From Pyrodictiaceae archaeon (lineage in GTDB: Archaea > Thermoproteota > Thermoprotei_A > Sulfolobales > WANQ01), in the NCBI GenBank assembly GCA_015521735.1, contig WANQ01000011.1, positions 46,231 through 110,230 of the forward strand: DNA of 64,000 nucleotides. The letters are read 5' to 3'. Under the pieces are notes generated by a model. That model was not told the DNA's origin and did no database searches. It was given only the letters and a program-made list of their open reading frames with translations. The translations under genes were made by a program, and so were the position numbers. Position 1 is the stretch's first letter. The number at the start of each line of letters is the position of its first letter. Shown here one piece after another: positions 17,369 to 26,479 of this stretch.

Positions 17369-18838
17369 TTAATAAGTTTTAGCTAAACGTAGAATTGTTT
17401 TTGCAGGCTTACCGCATACCGGGCATTTATGACCAGATATGCGTTCCTTTATGTATTTTTCTTCATCCTTAATTGGCCTACCAAGTACTCTTAACCCTGT
17501 ACGAGCTTCTATTTCTAATCCACAATCCAGGTTACCACACCATGGTACTTCAACTATACCTCCCTGAGTATTAATGATGTCTATAGCTTCCTCTAGGGTT
17601 TTAGTAAATCTAAGCTTTGAGTTGAAGAATTCTCTTGCTCTACTCTTTAAGTACTTCTCTATTTCATTGAAGAGTTCACGTACCTTTTCTACTAGTTCAT
17701 TGAAGTTAACAGTAGTTCTTATGAGCAAGTCTCTTCTAACAAGTGTAACCTTTTCTTCACTTAACTCTCTTTCACCTACCTCTATTCTTACTGGGACACC
17801 GCGCATTTCCCAGTCATAGTACTTGTATCCTGGCGTTACTTCTTCTCTCTCGTCAACGTAGACTCTAATACCGTTATCCTCTAATACTTTTCTCACTTTC
17901 CGGGCATAATCTATTATCTTCTTGGTCTTCTCTTCATCTTTTGATGGTATAGGTATTATTACTACTTGTATGGGAGCAATTTTAGGTAATAATACTAGTC
18001 CTCTATCATCACCGTGAACTGATATTAGTGTTGCTATTATCCTATCAGATATACCATAGCTTGTTGACCACATATAGTCTATGGTGCCATCCTCTTGCTG
18101 TATACGTGCTTCAAATGCTTTAGTAAAGTTTTGTCCTAGGTGATGTACTGTTCCTATTTGTAGGACTTTCCCATCAGGCATTATTGTGTCAAAGGCAATT
18201 GTATAGAGTGCTCCAGCAAATTTATCCCATTCAGGTCTTTGGGATATAACATATGGTATGCCGAGGGCATCAAAAATTCTCCTATAGATTCCTATTGCCT
18301 CTTTCACCTGTCTTTCAGCGTCCTCGAAGCTATCATGAAATGTATGTGCTTCTTTAAAGGTTGTAACCTCTCTTAACCTAATCATAGGTCTTGTAGCTTT
18401 GGTTTCATATCTAAATATGCTACCTATTTGATAGAATTTTCTTGGAAGCTGCTTATAGCTTTGATACCAGTAGGCGACCATAGGAGTTATTATGGTCTCA
18501 CTTGTAGGCCTTAGAGCTAGCTTAACATCAAGTTCTTCGACACCGCCATGTGTTACCCAGTAAACTTGTGCTTCAAAGCCGCGTATGTGTTCTGACTCTT
18601 TCCTTAAATAGTGTTCAGGTATTAGTAGTGGTAGGAGTACTTCTTCGTGTCCAGTGGTATCGTGTTCCCTTCTAATCAATTCAAGTACTAGTTTTCTAAG
18701 CTTGAATCCATAAGGTCTCCATATACCCATACCCTTAATAGGGTATCTACCATAGTCGTATAGCTCAGCTTTTTCAAGGACTTCATCAAACCATTTACTA
18801 AACTCTTTAGACCAACGTTCACGTTTAATCTTCTTCAA
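17369..18838 (-). CDS. proS: Prolyl-tRNA synthetase (archaeal/eukaryal type)
   Basis: A class II synthetase of 489 residues that charges tRNA-Pro. Class II motif 2 ([17 protein letters not shown]) and motif 3 near [10 protein letters not shown] are visible, followed by the anticodon-binding domain. A C-terminal zinc domain has CGNLDCG and CPVCGK, as in archaeal ProRS. It is the first gene of a minus-strand run with rps26e and trmY. The bacterial-type editing insertion is absent. Confidence 0.95.
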   Translation of the reverse strand: MKKIKRERWSKEFSKWFDEVLEKAELYDYGRYPIKGMGIWRPYGFKLRKLVLELIRREHDTTGHEEVLLPLLIPEHYLRKESEHIRGFEAQVYWVTHGGVEELDVKLALRPTSETIITPMVAYWYQSYKQLPRKFYQIGSIFRYETKATRPMIRLREVTTFKEAHTFHDSFEDAERQVKEAIGIYRRIFDALGIPYVISQRPEWDKFAGALYTIAFDTIMPDGKVLQIGTVHHLGQNFTKAFEARIQQEDGTIDYMWSTSYGISDRIIATLISVHGDDRGLVLLPKIAPIQVVIIPIPSKDEEKTKKIIDYARKVRKVLEDNGIRVYVDEREEVTPGYKYYDWEMRGVPVRIEVGERELSEEKVTLVRRDLLIRTTVNFNELVEKVRELFNEIEKYLKSRAREFFNSKLRFTKTLEEAIDIINTQGGIVEVPWCGNLDCGLEIEARTGLRVLGRPIKDEEKYIKERISGHKCPVCGKPAKTILRLAKTY

Positions 18839-18918
18839 GCACGTTCACCACGTTATTACCACACGTTAAGTACACTAGTTGTACTATAGTTTCCGCATAA
18901 TGGCATAGTATTTAAACC

Positions 18919-19731
18919 CTATTCTCTACAAACTTTACGAGCAAAGACTATGTAGCCTGTATGTCCTATCATATAGCTTTTAGGCCTTGTAGCCCCCTCC
19001 TTTACCTGGTACTCTCTAAGCATTAGCTCGTAGGCGTGTATATCTATGAAGCCTCCATGGTTTCTGAGCGCTATCACGGTTTTCTCTACCTGGTTTACAG
19101 TAGGTATGAAGACTATTAATGGCTTTGAAGGCTTTAAAACACTATGTGTGAGCTCAACATACTTCCATGGATCCGGTAAATCAAGGAATACTGCATCAAG
19201 ATTAGAGAGTTCTCCTTGAGCTTGAGCTACATCACCTAGCCTTAAGTCAACATAATCTATTAATCCGCTTAACTCTAAGTTCTTTTTAGCGGCTTCATAG
19301 AATTCTCTGCGTATCTCATAAGCATATACTTTACCGTGGGGTTTCACTATGTTTGCAAGTGTTGTAGTTAGAAAGCCTGTACCCACACCTGCTTCTAATA
19401 CCCTAGAACCAGACCCTATACCAGACAGGAACACTATGTAGCCTAGGTCTTTCGGGTATATTACTTGTGTAAGTCTCTTATACTTAAGGAAGAAGTCGTA
19501 AAATAAGGGTTTAAGCACATATGCTGTGGTACCAGTTGAAAGCGTTACCTTTGATCCAAACCTAACCCCCACTATGTCATCATGTGCTATAACACCTTTA
19601 TCTGATTCAAACCTTTTACCACGTTTTACACGGAATAGAAATATTCTTCGCTCATCAATATAGAGTAGCACCCAATCTCCTTCCCTTACCACCTCCACGC
19701 CTACGTCACCATAAACCATAGTCGCCGGCAA
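18919..19731 (-). CDS. trmI: tRNA (adenine-57/58-N1)-methyltransferase
   Basis: This 270-residue enzyme forms m1A at positions 57/58 of tRNA as a homotetramer. A small beta-domain (residues 1-75) precedes the Rossmann methyltransferase domain with VLEAGVGTGFLTTTLA (SAM motif I), AYEIRREFYEAAKKN (motif II) and DAVFLDLPDPWKYV (catalytic motif IV). It is complete. A probable C/D-box guide RNA lies on the same strand about 37 bp upstream of its start, with which it may share transcription. Confidence 0.9.
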   Translation of the reverse strand: MPATMVYGDVGVEVVREGDWVLLYIDERRIFLFRVKRGKRFESDKGVIAHDDIVGVRFGSKVTLSTGTTAYVLKPLFYDFFLKYKRLTQVIYPKDLGYIVFLSGIGSGSRVLEAGVGTGFLTTTLANIVKPHGKVYAYEIRREFYEAAKKNLELSGLIDYVDLRLGDVAQAQGELSNLDAVFLDLPDPWKYVELTHSVLKPSKPLIVFIPTVNQVEKTVIALRNHGGFIDIHAYELMLREYQVKEGATRPKSYMIGHTGYIVFARKVCRE

Positions 19732-19767
19732 AATAGTAGTCTTTGAATCCTTAAAACTTGTGTTTAA

Positions 19768-19833
19768 AGCTCAGTACTGGTGTCCTTCAGCACCAAAGTT
19801 TTCTCAGCAATACCAGCCTTCTTCATCGCCTAT
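19768..19833 (-). ncRNA. C/D-box guide sRNA
   Basis: The minus strand reads box C GCGATGA (19823-19829), a 15-nt guide, box D' CTGA (19804-19807), a 10-nt spacer, box C' GTGCTGA (19787-19793), a 12-nt guide AGGACACCAGTA, and box D CTGA (19771-19774). Order and spacing fit archaeal 2'-O-methylation guides; only box C (U to C) and C' (one change) deviate. By the box D + 5 rule, the D guide would select a G within target UACUGGUGUCCU, and the D' guide an A within CAAUACCAGCC. Targets were not searched. Confidence 0.65.
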
Positions 19834-19928
19834 TAGTGAGTATATGATCATAAGTATATTAGTGTTAGTGGTACATAATGCTCAACTAGATGAGTAGTCT
19901 ATAGTGGAGCTAGGAGAGGTTAAGACTC

Positions 19929-20429
19929 GTGAATAAAACTGAAAAACCAAGAAGAACATATCTAATGAGCATTAGACCTAAATTTGCATACCAAATATTT
20001 GCTGGGCAGAAAAAATTTGAGCTTAGGAGATGGATAGGCGTACCAATAGAATCGGGGTCCACTATAGTAGTGTATGTATCAGGCAACGTAAAGGCTATTG
20101 TAGGTGAATTCAAGGTAGGTAGAGTCATTGTTGGACCACCTAGAAAGGTATGGGATGAAGTAATGAAGTATCCTAAGCCAGGTATAGATGAAGATGATTG
20201 GCCCTACATAGCAGGCTCAAAAAAGGCTATGGCTATAGAAGTATTAGACCCAATAATATTTGCTAGACCAGTTAAACTAGAAGAGTTAAGAAACATTATA
20301 CCGGGCTTTATGCCTCCTCTAAGCTATAGAGTATTATATGAAGGCGAACCCCTATCTAGAATGCTAATAGAATATCTGCGGAGACAAACAAAGACTAAAC
20401 CAAATAAATACGTTAGAGAAAGAGACTAA
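19929..20429 (+). CDS. ASCH-domain protein
   Basis: This 166-residue protein has an N-terminal ASCH (PUA-like) domain: SIRPKFAYQIFAGQKKFELRR is the characteristic first strand-helix segment, followed by VVYVSGNVKAIVGEFKVG. ASCH domains bind RNA or modified nucleotides; some are hydrolases. The role here is unknown. Start GTG 19929 follows GAGAGG. The gene is divergent from trmI and converges with the RHH gene. Confidence 0.75.
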   Translation: MNKTEKPRRTYLMSIRPKFAYQIFAGQKKFELRRWIGVPIESGSTIVVYVSGNVKAIVGEFKVGRVIVGPPRKVWDEVMKYPKPGIDEDDWPYIAGSKKAMAIEVLDPIIFARPVKLEELRNIIPGFMPPLSYRVLYEGEPLSRMLIEYLRRQTKTKPNKYVRERD

Positions 20430-20465
20430 GGATTAATCAATTGGAACTAAAATAATCTTGTAGGG

Positions 20466-20675
20466 TTATATCAATACACGTTTCTCAACAAAAGCTCTCA
20501 TTGGCTGAAGTTCTAGTTCTTCTTCTCTAATCCATAGCTCCCTCTTAAGTAGTTCTCTTACAGCTATTCTGATTACTTCACTCCTAGATGAGTATCTTCC
20601 AATTCTTACTAACTCATCTAATCCCTCAACATATGATTCTGGCATCTTAACTGTTATTAGCTTCATGTGTAACAC
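20466..20675 (-). CDS. Ribbon-helix-helix (CopG-type) regulator
   Basis: A 66-69-residue DNA-binding protein with the ribbon-helix-helix pattern: strand [18 protein letters not shown], then [20 protein letters not shown]. The likely start is ATG 20666 ([10 protein letters not shown]). RHH proteins bind operators as dimers. No toxin gene lies next to it, so an antitoxin role is not supported. The adjacent minus-strand gene is a TrmB-like regulator. Confidence 0.8.
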   Translation of the reverse strand: MLHMKLITVKMPESYVEGLDELVRIGRYSSRSEVIRIAVRELLKRELWIREEELELQPMRAFVEKRVLI

Positions 20676-20734
20676 CCCAATAAGATTGCTTATATGATTA
20701 TTGAGATTTATAAAGCACTAGGTCTAATAATACG

Positions 20735-21484
20735 TTAATTGAATGTCAATTCTCTAGACTTGTTCCACAAGTGCTCAAAGTACACTTTAGCTATTTCAAC
20801 AAAGAATTCATGATCACTCCACATACCAATTAAGCCTCCATCCTTTGTTTTAACTACCAATAACACACTATTGCCTATAGCACCGCTACCGAACATTCCA
20901 TCAGTAATACGTATACTTACTCCTCTTCTAGATAAGGCTATTATGTTATTGCTAACTATGCTTTTATCAACTAGTAATCGTACCTTGACTTTGTTTACTG
21001 CTTCAAGTAATATGTCAATTGTTTCTGTGGACAAGAGTTCTTTGTGTGCGAAAGCCAAGTCTATAGATTTATCGCTTGTTAGTACAACATCAGACAACCT
21101 ACTAACAATGTCGCTACTTGGCACAATTATTATTCTATATAAGCTACTACTACCCTTATACATAGCCTCTATTTGGGGTAATACTTTTTCCTCAAATGAC
21201 TTAATATTAGCTTCTATAAGGTTTTTAAGCCTATGCCATGCTATACGTGGCTCTATAGCAATAAATTTAGCAGGTCTGTCATTAGTTTTAGCTATAAGTC
21301 CTAACGATACAAGTTTGTTTAATGGCTCATATACCTTGGTAGGACTGGTATTCAATTGTAATGCTATATCTCTAGCAGTTATAGGTCCCTTAGTTAATAC
21401 GATGAAGTATACCTTAGCTTCTCGCCTACCTATTCCTAGAACCCTAAATAGATTCATAAGCTTCTCTGGAACACCTACCTCCAT
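20735..21484 (-). CDS. TrmB-family transcriptional regulator
   Basis: This 249-residue protein has an N-terminal winged helix (about residues 15-75; ITARDIALQLNTSPTKVYEPLNKLVSLGL split over two helices) of the TrmB family. A C-terminal domain resembles the phospholipase D-like effector domain of TrmB proteins (about residues 105-245). TrmB proteins typically control sugar or central metabolism, though the effector cannot be read. Divergent from the S25e gene. Confidence 0.8.
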   Translation of the reverse strand: MEVGVPEKLMNLFRVLGIGRREAKVYFIVLTKGPITARDIALQLNTSPTKVYEPLNKLVSLGLIAKTNDRPAKFIAIEPRIAWHRLKNLIEANIKSFEEKVLPQIEAMYKGSSSLYRIIIVPSSDIVSRLSDVVLTSDKSIDLAFAHKELLSTETIDILLEAVNKVKVRLLVDKSIVSNNIIALSRRGVSIRITDGMFGSGAIGNSVLLVVKTKDGGLIGMWSDHEFFVEIAKVYFEHLWNKSRELTFN

Positions 21485-21527
21485 AGTAAAGTAAACCTCA
21501 CCGTATATTCTTTAAGTCCGCGTAAAT

Positions 21528-21537
21528 GGTTAAAAGC
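21528..21537 (+). promoter_or_regulatory. TATA box of the S25e gene
   Basis: GGTTAAAAGC is centred about 38 bp before the ATG at 21571, which places transcription start near 21559. A GGGGGTT Shine-Dalgarno lies just before the ATG. Confidence 0.5.
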
Positions 21538-21570
21538 TCTTAATAACTAGAATACTTATTTGGGGGTTCT

Positions 21571-21894
21571 ATGGGTACAAAAGGTGGTAAACCAATTACA
21601 GCTATTGAGAAAAGGCAAAGAAGAGAACTTGAAAGAAAAATGAAGGCACGTGTACAACAAGAATCTGAGAGTAGTGAAGGTAGAATGGTTTTCTTCGATG
21701 AGGGTATGCTAAATCAAGCTCTTAGAGAAGCAAGAAGCCAAGGCTATATAACTCCTTACATTGTTATGAATAAGCTCAACGTCACCTATGGTGTTGCAAA
21801 GGACATATTAATGGAGCTTGAAAAAAGAGGTCAACTAAAACTATATAGTAGGAATCGACGTGTACTAATATATGTTCCAGTAGCTGCTAAATAA
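21571..21894 (+). CDS. rps25e: 30S ribosomal protein S25e
   Basis: An archaeal/eukaryotic small-subunit protein of 107 residues: a basic, lysine-rich N-terminal tail (residues 1-38) and a winged-helix-like body with AREARSQGYITPYIVMNKLNV-type sequence and VAKDILMELEKRGQLKL. Start ATG 21571 has a strong Shine-Dalgarno. It is convergent with the gene at 21897, with 2 bp between stops. Confidence 0.9.
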   Translation: MGTKGGKPITAIEKRQRRELERKMKARVQQESESSEGRMVFFDEGMLNQALREARSQGYITPYIVMNKLNVTYGVAKDILMELEKRGQLKLYSRNRRVLIYVPVAAK

Positions 21895-21896
21895 TA

Positions 21897-22259
21897 TTAC
21901 TTGAATCTTGGTAGAAATGCTGGTTTTTCTTTCAATTCAACTACTGGTATTGAAACCCATCCAGGCCTACTACCTTTGGCGGCTTCAACTCTTTCACCAG
22001 ACTCATCAGCCTTAAGTAGTAGGTACTTAGCATTAGCGTACTTATTGTCTTCGTCTACGTAGTAGTAGAACATAGGTACACCATAGTAGTTATAGTAGTC
22101 TCTGAAAACAGCTAAGATACCATAAATGTACTTGTTATCGTGTTTGAATCTTATAATGTACATTGGTTGTCCAAGAGTCATTACTGAAGCAGCCATTCTA
22201 GCAATATCGCTTATATCGCTTACACGTACTGCAACAACTTTACGTAGTTCTTCACTCAT
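21897..22259 (-). CDS. Conserved hypothetical protein
   Basis: This 120-residue protein has alternating strands and helices: an N-terminal strand VVAVRVSDIS, a helix with ARMAASVMTLGQP, then aromatic-rich strands (FRDYYNYYGVPMFYYYVDED). I do not recognise a family. It is soluble, with no signal or membrane segment. It is divergent from the POR operon and convergent with S25e, a position that often holds translation or housekeeping genes. Confidence 0.6.
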   Translation of the reverse strand: MSEELRKVVAVRVSDISDIARMAASVMTLGQPMYIIRFKHDNKYIYGILAVFRDYYNYYGVPMFYYYVDEDNKYANAKYLLLKADESGERVEAAKGSRPGWVSIPVVELKEKPAFLPRFK

Positions 22260-22331
22260 ACCTTATACCCAGTGATAAGGGCTTACTACGTGTTGAAAAA
22301 TTTTAATGGATTCTAGGATTATAGTTAAGCA

Positions 22332-22379
22332 CTTTTATATAGTTAAATATGGTAGAATAGTATTCAACCCTTATATACG
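22332..22379 (+). promoter_or_regulatory. Two TATA boxes upstream of the POR operon
   Basis: CTTTTATATAG (22332-22342) and CCTTATATAC (22369-22378) lie 96 and about 55 bp before the first POR gene. The nearer one would start transcription near 22400. Confidence 0.45.
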
Positions 22380-22427
22380 AGCAACTACATGTTCTAGACT
22401 TGAATCTTAGTCTAAGTATTCTTCTAG

Positions 22428-22997
22428 GTGGCTCCCGTGATTATAGAGATACGTTGGCATGGTCGTGGAGGCCAAGGTGTATGGACTGCTTCAAACATAC
22501 TAGCTATGGCTGCACTTTATGACGGTAAACATGTCCAGAGTTTTCCAGCATTTGGTCCAGAACGTTCAGGCGCTCCAGTACTAGCATTTACTAGGATTAG
22601 CGATGAACCTATAGAAATACACAGCATGATATATAATCCAGACATAATAGTAGTACTCGATCCAACACTCCTAGCAACAGAGAAGGTAGTTGAAGGCCTT
22701 AAGAAGAATGGTAAAATAGTAGTAAACTATGATGGTGACGCTGATAAGTTATACGAGCAACTAGGTATAAGTAAAGGTGAATACAAAGTATACAAGACAC
22801 CTGCTACAAAACTAGCACTTGAAATACTGAAGAGACCTATAACAAATACCGCTATGATAGGAGCATTAATTAAAGCTGAACCACTTGTATCATTAAATAG
22901 TATTGAGAAGGCCTTAAAACATAGATTCTCTAGTGATTTAGCTAAACTAAATCTTGAACTAATAAAAAGAGCTTATGAGTTAACCCAGGAGGTGTAA
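22428..22997 (+). CDS. porG: Pyruvate:ferredoxin oxidoreductase, gamma subunit
   Basis: The gamma subunit of a 2-oxoacid:ferredoxin oxidoreductase (189 residues), which helps couple oxidative decarboxylation of pyruvate and CoA to acetyl-CoA with ferredoxin reduction. Family segments are EIRWHGRGGQGVWTASNIL and the FPAFGPERSGAPV loop. First of four genes in the order gamma-delta-alpha-beta, typical of archaeal four-subunit enzymes. Start GTG 22428. Pyruvate specificity is inferred from overall type and gene order. Confidence 0.9.
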   Translation: MAPVIIEIRWHGRGGQGVWTASNILAMAALYDGKHVQSFPAFGPERSGAPVLAFTRISDEPIEIHSMIYNPDIIVVLDPTLLATEKVVEGLKKNGKIVVNYDGDADKLYEQLGISKGEYKVYKTPATKLALEILKRPITNTAMIGALIKAEPLVSLNSIEKALKHRFSSDLAKLNLELIKRAYELTQEV

Positions 22998-23003
22998 TAT
23001 GAT

Positions 23004-23306
23004 TTGACTAGTAAAGTTGAGTTAAAAGAACCAAGAAGTTGGAAAAATCTACCATTAGCAGCACTACCTTACAAGCTATCTACCGAATACAAGACTGGAG
23101 GTTGGAGGGCCCTTAAACCAGTAATAGACTATAATAAATGTGTTAAATGTCTATTATGTTGGCTCTTCTGCCCCGAAATGACTATTCATTGGACAGGAGA
23201 AAAAGTAGTCATAGACTATGATTACTGTAAAGGCTGTGGTATTTGTGCTCATGAATGTCCTGTTAAAGCTATATCCATGGTACCTGAGTCCTCGGAGGTG
23301 AAGTAA
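23004..23306 (+). CDS. porD: Pyruvate:ferredoxin oxidoreductase, delta subunit
   Basis: A 100-residue 2[4Fe-4S] ferredoxin-like subunit. Two complete cluster motifs are seen: CVKCLLCWLFCP and CKGCGICAHECP. It passes electrons from the catalytic subunits to soluble ferredoxin. Start TTG 23004 follows a GGAGGTG Shine-Dalgarno at 22988-22994; the ATG just before it is out of frame and stops at once. It follows porG by 6 bp. Confidence 0.9.
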   Translation: MTSKVELKEPRSWKNLPLAALPYKLSTEYKTGGWRALKPVIDYNKCVKCLLCWLFCPEMTIHWTGEKVVIDYDYCKGCGICAHECPVKAISMVPESSEVK

Positions 23307-23309
23307 GTC

Positions 23310-24551
23310 GTGCCCAAGATACCATTAGAAAAACAAGTAAAGATAGGAGTAAATGGTGATGAAGCAGTAGCATACGCGGTTAAGCAAAGCTATGTAGATG
23401 TTGTTGCAGCTTACCCAATAACTCCTCAGACAATAATTGTTGAAAAATATAGTGAGTTTGTAGCTAACGGAGAAGTTCATACTGAGTTTATTCCAGTAGA
23501 AAGTGAGCATTCCGCGTTAAGCGCAGTTGTAGGTGCGGCAGCTGCTGGTGCACGTGCATTTACAGCTACAGCTTCACAAGGACTAGCATTAATGTGGGAG
23601 ATTCTCCACATAGCGTCATCTCTACGTCTACCTATAGTATTAGCCGTTGCTAATAGAGCATTATCAGCACCAATAAACATACATTGCGACCACAGTGATG
23701 CAATGGGTATGCGTGATGCTGGATGGGTACAACTATTTGTTGAGAACTCACAGGAGGCGTATGATACAACAATACAAGCATTCAAGATAGCTGAGGATCC
23801 AAGAATACTACTGCCAGTAGCAGTAAACCTCGATGGATTCGTGCTAAGCCATACACTTGAGGACATCTACATGTTACCAGATGAAGCAGTACTAGAATTC
23901 CTTGGAGGACCTAGGAAAGTTGCAAAAACATACGTAGATTACCTCGGTAAGGAAGTAGAGCTTAAACTTGACCCTGCAAACCCCATTACCTTTGGACCAC
24001 TAGACCTATACGACTACTACTTTGAACACAAGATGCATCAAGTTAAAGCCATGTCTAAGGTAAAAGAAGTTGTAAAAGAAGTAAATGAGCAATGGTATGA
24101 GCTTACTGGTAGAAAGTATGGCGATGGAATAATAGATACCTATGGAGTAGACGATGCAGAAATCATAGTAACAGTACTAGGAAGTACAGCTGGAACTGTT
24201 AGACATGTAGCTAAAAGGCTAAGACAGAAGGGATTGAAGGTAGGAGTTGTAAGGATAAGACTATTTAGACCATTCCCATTTGATGAAATAAGAAGCGTGT
24301 TAAGACATGCAAAGGTAGTAGGAGTAATGGATAGGGCTATTAGTTTTGGTAGCTATGGTCCAAGCTACCTAGAAATATCAACAGCTCTGTATAATGAGAG
24401 GAATAAACCAATACTAGTAAACTACATCTATGGTCTAGGTGGAAGAGATGTACCGCCAAGTCTTGTTGAAAAAATGTTTTATGAACTAGTAGACATAGCG
24501 AAGAAAGGCGAACCCATCTTCAAACCCAGATTCCTAGGTGTAAGAGAGTAG
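23310..24551 (+). CDS. porA: Pyruvate:ferredoxin oxidoreductase, alpha subunit
   Basis: The alpha subunit (413 residues) supplies part of the thiamine diphosphate site and domain I/II of the enzyme. AYPITPQTIIVEKYSEFV, the FIPVESEHSA motif and TATASQGLALMWE are characteristic. The C-terminal transketolase-like domain has GVVRIRLFRPFP. Start GTG 23310 follows GGAGGTG. Complete. Confidence 0.95.
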   Translation: MPKIPLEKQVKIGVNGDEAVAYAVKQSYVDVVAAYPITPQTIIVEKYSEFVANGEVHTEFIPVESEHSALSAVVGAAAAGARAFTATASQGLALMWEILHIASSLRLPIVLAVANRALSAPINIHCDHSDAMGMRDAGWVQLFVENSQEAYDTTIQAFKIAEDPRILLPVAVNLDGFVLSHTLEDIYMLPDEAVLEFLGGPRKVAKTYVDYLGKEVELKLDPANPITFGPLDLYDYYFEHKMHQVKAMSKVKEVVKEVNEQWYELTGRKYGDGIIDTYGVDDAEIIVTVLGSTAGTVRHVAKRLRQKGLKVGVVRIRLFRPFPFDEIRSVLRHAKVVGVMDRAISFGSYGPSYLEISTALYNERNKPILVNYIYGLGGRDVPPSLVEKMFYELVDIAKKGEPIFKPRFLGVRE

Positions 24552-24565
24552 GGAGGTGTATACTT

Positions 24566-25588
24566 ATGAGCTCCTTTAAGTATGGAGTTGTAACATTTAA
24601 GCCTGAAGAAAAGAAGGAGCTACCATTAGAATTCAATCTTAGGAAACTAGCTGAAACACGTAAACCAATACTACTACCTGGACATAGAATGTGTGCTGGT
24701 TGTTCTGTCCCAATAATAGTTAAACTACTAGGTTTTGCTCTCCGTGGTCCAACGATAATAGTTAATGCAACTGGGTGCCTAGAGGTAGCAACCACTATAT
24801 TCCCCTATACAAGTTGGGCAGTACCATGGATACATGTCGCCTTTGAGAATGCTGCAGCGGTTGCAAGTGGTGTAGAAGCAGCCATAAAAGCATTTAAGAA
24901 GACTGGAAGACTACCATATGATAACGTTGACGTTATAGCTATAGCAGGAGATGGAGGTACCTTTGATATAGGATTCCAAGCATTAAGCGGTATGGCTGAG
25001 CGTGGACACAACGTAATGTACGTACTATATGATAATGAGGCGTACATGAATACGGGTATTCAGAGAAGTGGAGGAACACCAGCTTTTGCATGGACTACAA
25101 CTACTCCAGTAGGCAAAGTACTACCTGGTAAAACACAGCATAAGAAGCCTATAGCTGATATAATGGTAGCTCATAAAATACCCTATGTTGCTACAGCAAC
25201 ACCAGCACACTGGATAGATGCTGTAAAGAAGTTTAGGAAAGGACTTGAAATACAAGGACCAACATTCATACACGTGTTCGCATCATGTAATAGAGGATGG
25301 AGGCATGGCACTGAAATAGCAATAGAGATATCGAGAAGAGCTGTAGATACATGCTACTTCCCGCTATGGGAGTATGTAAGAGGAAAGGGATACATATTAA
25401 CGGATAGATCACTACAAATAGCAAGGAATCCCAAACTAAAGCAACCAATAGAGAAATTCCTAGAAGTACAGGGAAGATTTAGGCATCTACTTAAGCCAGA
25501 AAACAGAGAACTAGTAAGACAACTACAAGAGTACGTCGACGCGGTATGGGAGGATCTATTAGAAAGAGCAATAAATGCTCCAAGATAA
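24566..25588 (+). CDS. porB: Pyruvate:ferredoxin oxidoreductase, beta subunit
   Basis: This 340-residue subunit binds thiamine diphosphate and a [4Fe-4S] cluster. The first cysteines are in HRMCAGCSVP; the ThDP/Mg motif is AGDGGTFDIGFQALSG followed by YDNEAYMNTG. Later cysteines appear in ATGCLEV and ASCNRGW. The size and tail extension fit the beta subunit of archaeal POR. GGGAGGTG precedes the ATG. Last gene of the operon. Confidence 0.95.
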   Translation: MSSFKYGVVTFKPEEKKELPLEFNLRKLAETRKPILLPGHRMCAGCSVPIIVKLLGFALRGPTIIVNATGCLEVATTIFPYTSWAVPWIHVAFENAAAVASGVEAAIKAFKKTGRLPYDNVDVIAIAGDGGTFDIGFQALSGMAERGHNVMYVLYDNEAYMNTGIQRSGGTPAFAWTTTTPVGKVLPGKTQHKKPIADIMVAHKIPYVATATPAHWIDAVKKFRKGLEIQGPTFIHVFASCNRGWRHGTEIAIEISRRAVDTCYFPLWEYVRGKGYILTDRSLQIARNPKLKQPIEKFLEVQGRFRHLLKPENRELVRQLQEYVDAVWEDLLERAINAPR

Positions 25589-25623
25589 ATAGTGAAGAAT
25601 CATTTAAAATTAACTATTTTCTT

Positions 25624-26451
25624 CTAAATAATATCTCTATTCTTAGCAACCTTACATAAACTCATAACAGCTATCTTAAGACTACCTGGAGATATTGATT
25701 GTTGAGGCTTAACGTTAGGTACATCTGCTATAACGAGTTGTTCTTCATCACCTTCAGCGTAGCCTAACATGCCTTCTCTAGGATCAAATATTAAGCTCAT
25801 AACCTCTCCTGCTATTTCTCCCTGATTTTCAGTAATGCCTCCAGCTGCAATTATAGGTATATTGTTCTCTAAAGCCCTAGTAATCAAAATGTAATGTATT
25901 ATACGGTTTTCAGGCTTAACTCTAATGCTAGCTATTAACGTGTTTGAACCAGTAATTGAGAGGCTTCTAGGTATCTCAGGTGTTAGTAAGTCGTCTTCAG
26001 CTAGTATACCATACTTTCTATCTAGGTTAAAGTATACGAGTTCTCTACCTGAAGAAATACCTGCTTCCTCATCTTTAGCTGATAAAACTATCTTCCTATA
26101 CTTGCCTAGAATAGAGCCATCTGGACCAACTATAACAGTTGTCAAGAATAGTTTCGGCCCAGCTCTTTCTATTATCGGTCCACCTACTATGTACATGGAT
26201 GAATCTATTGCATAAGCTGATAATTGATCAGTTGTAGGACCAGGTATTCTTTCGGCTTGACTCCTCATAGCATATTTTAGTCTAGGTTGCGGTAGATAGT
26301 CTATTATTGGTCCGCTATTAAACATTGATGGTAGAACTATTATTCTAGCACCCTTGTTTCTAGCTTCTTTTATCATTCGTTTAACGTGATCCATATTTGT
26401 ACGTTTAGCACCTAAACGTGTTTTAAGGTGTGCAACCGCTATTAGGGTCAC
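25624..26451 (-). CDS. Nitrilase-superfamily protein lacking catalytic residues
   Basis: This 275-residue protein has the carbon-nitrogen hydrolase fold: an N-terminal strand-helix repeat, KYRKIVLS containing the usual catalytic-site Lys, and late HYILITRALENNIPIIAAGG. Members need a Glu-Lys-Cys triad. Here the Glu position after VLP is Ser (VLPSMFNSG), and the Cys position is Glu (GILAEDDLLTPE, where active members have C-Y-D). Amidase or nitrilase activity is therefore unlikely, and the protein may be a binding or regulatory pseudoenzyme. Convergent with porB, upstream neighbour reverse gyrase. Confidence 0.75.
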   Translation of the reverse strand: MTLIAVAHLKTRLGAKRTNMDHVKRMIKEARNKGARIIVLPSMFNSGPIIDYLPQPRLKYAMRSQAERIPGPTTDQLSAYAIDSSMYIVGGPIIERAGPKLFLTTVIVGPDGSILGKYRKIVLSAKDEEAGISSGRELVYFNLDRKYGILAEDDLLTPEIPRSLSITGSNTLIASIRVKPENRIIHYILITRALENNIPIIAAGGITENQGEIAGEVMSLIFDPREGMLGYAEGDEEQLVIADVPNVKPQQSISPGSLKIAVMSLCKVAKNRDII

Positions 26452-26479
26452 TTTGAATCACACCTCTTAATTAGATAAA

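Noticed and set aside
20466-21484. RHH gene with neighbour as a toxin-antitoxin pair
   Set aside because: The neighbour is a full-size TrmB-type regulator, not a small toxin.
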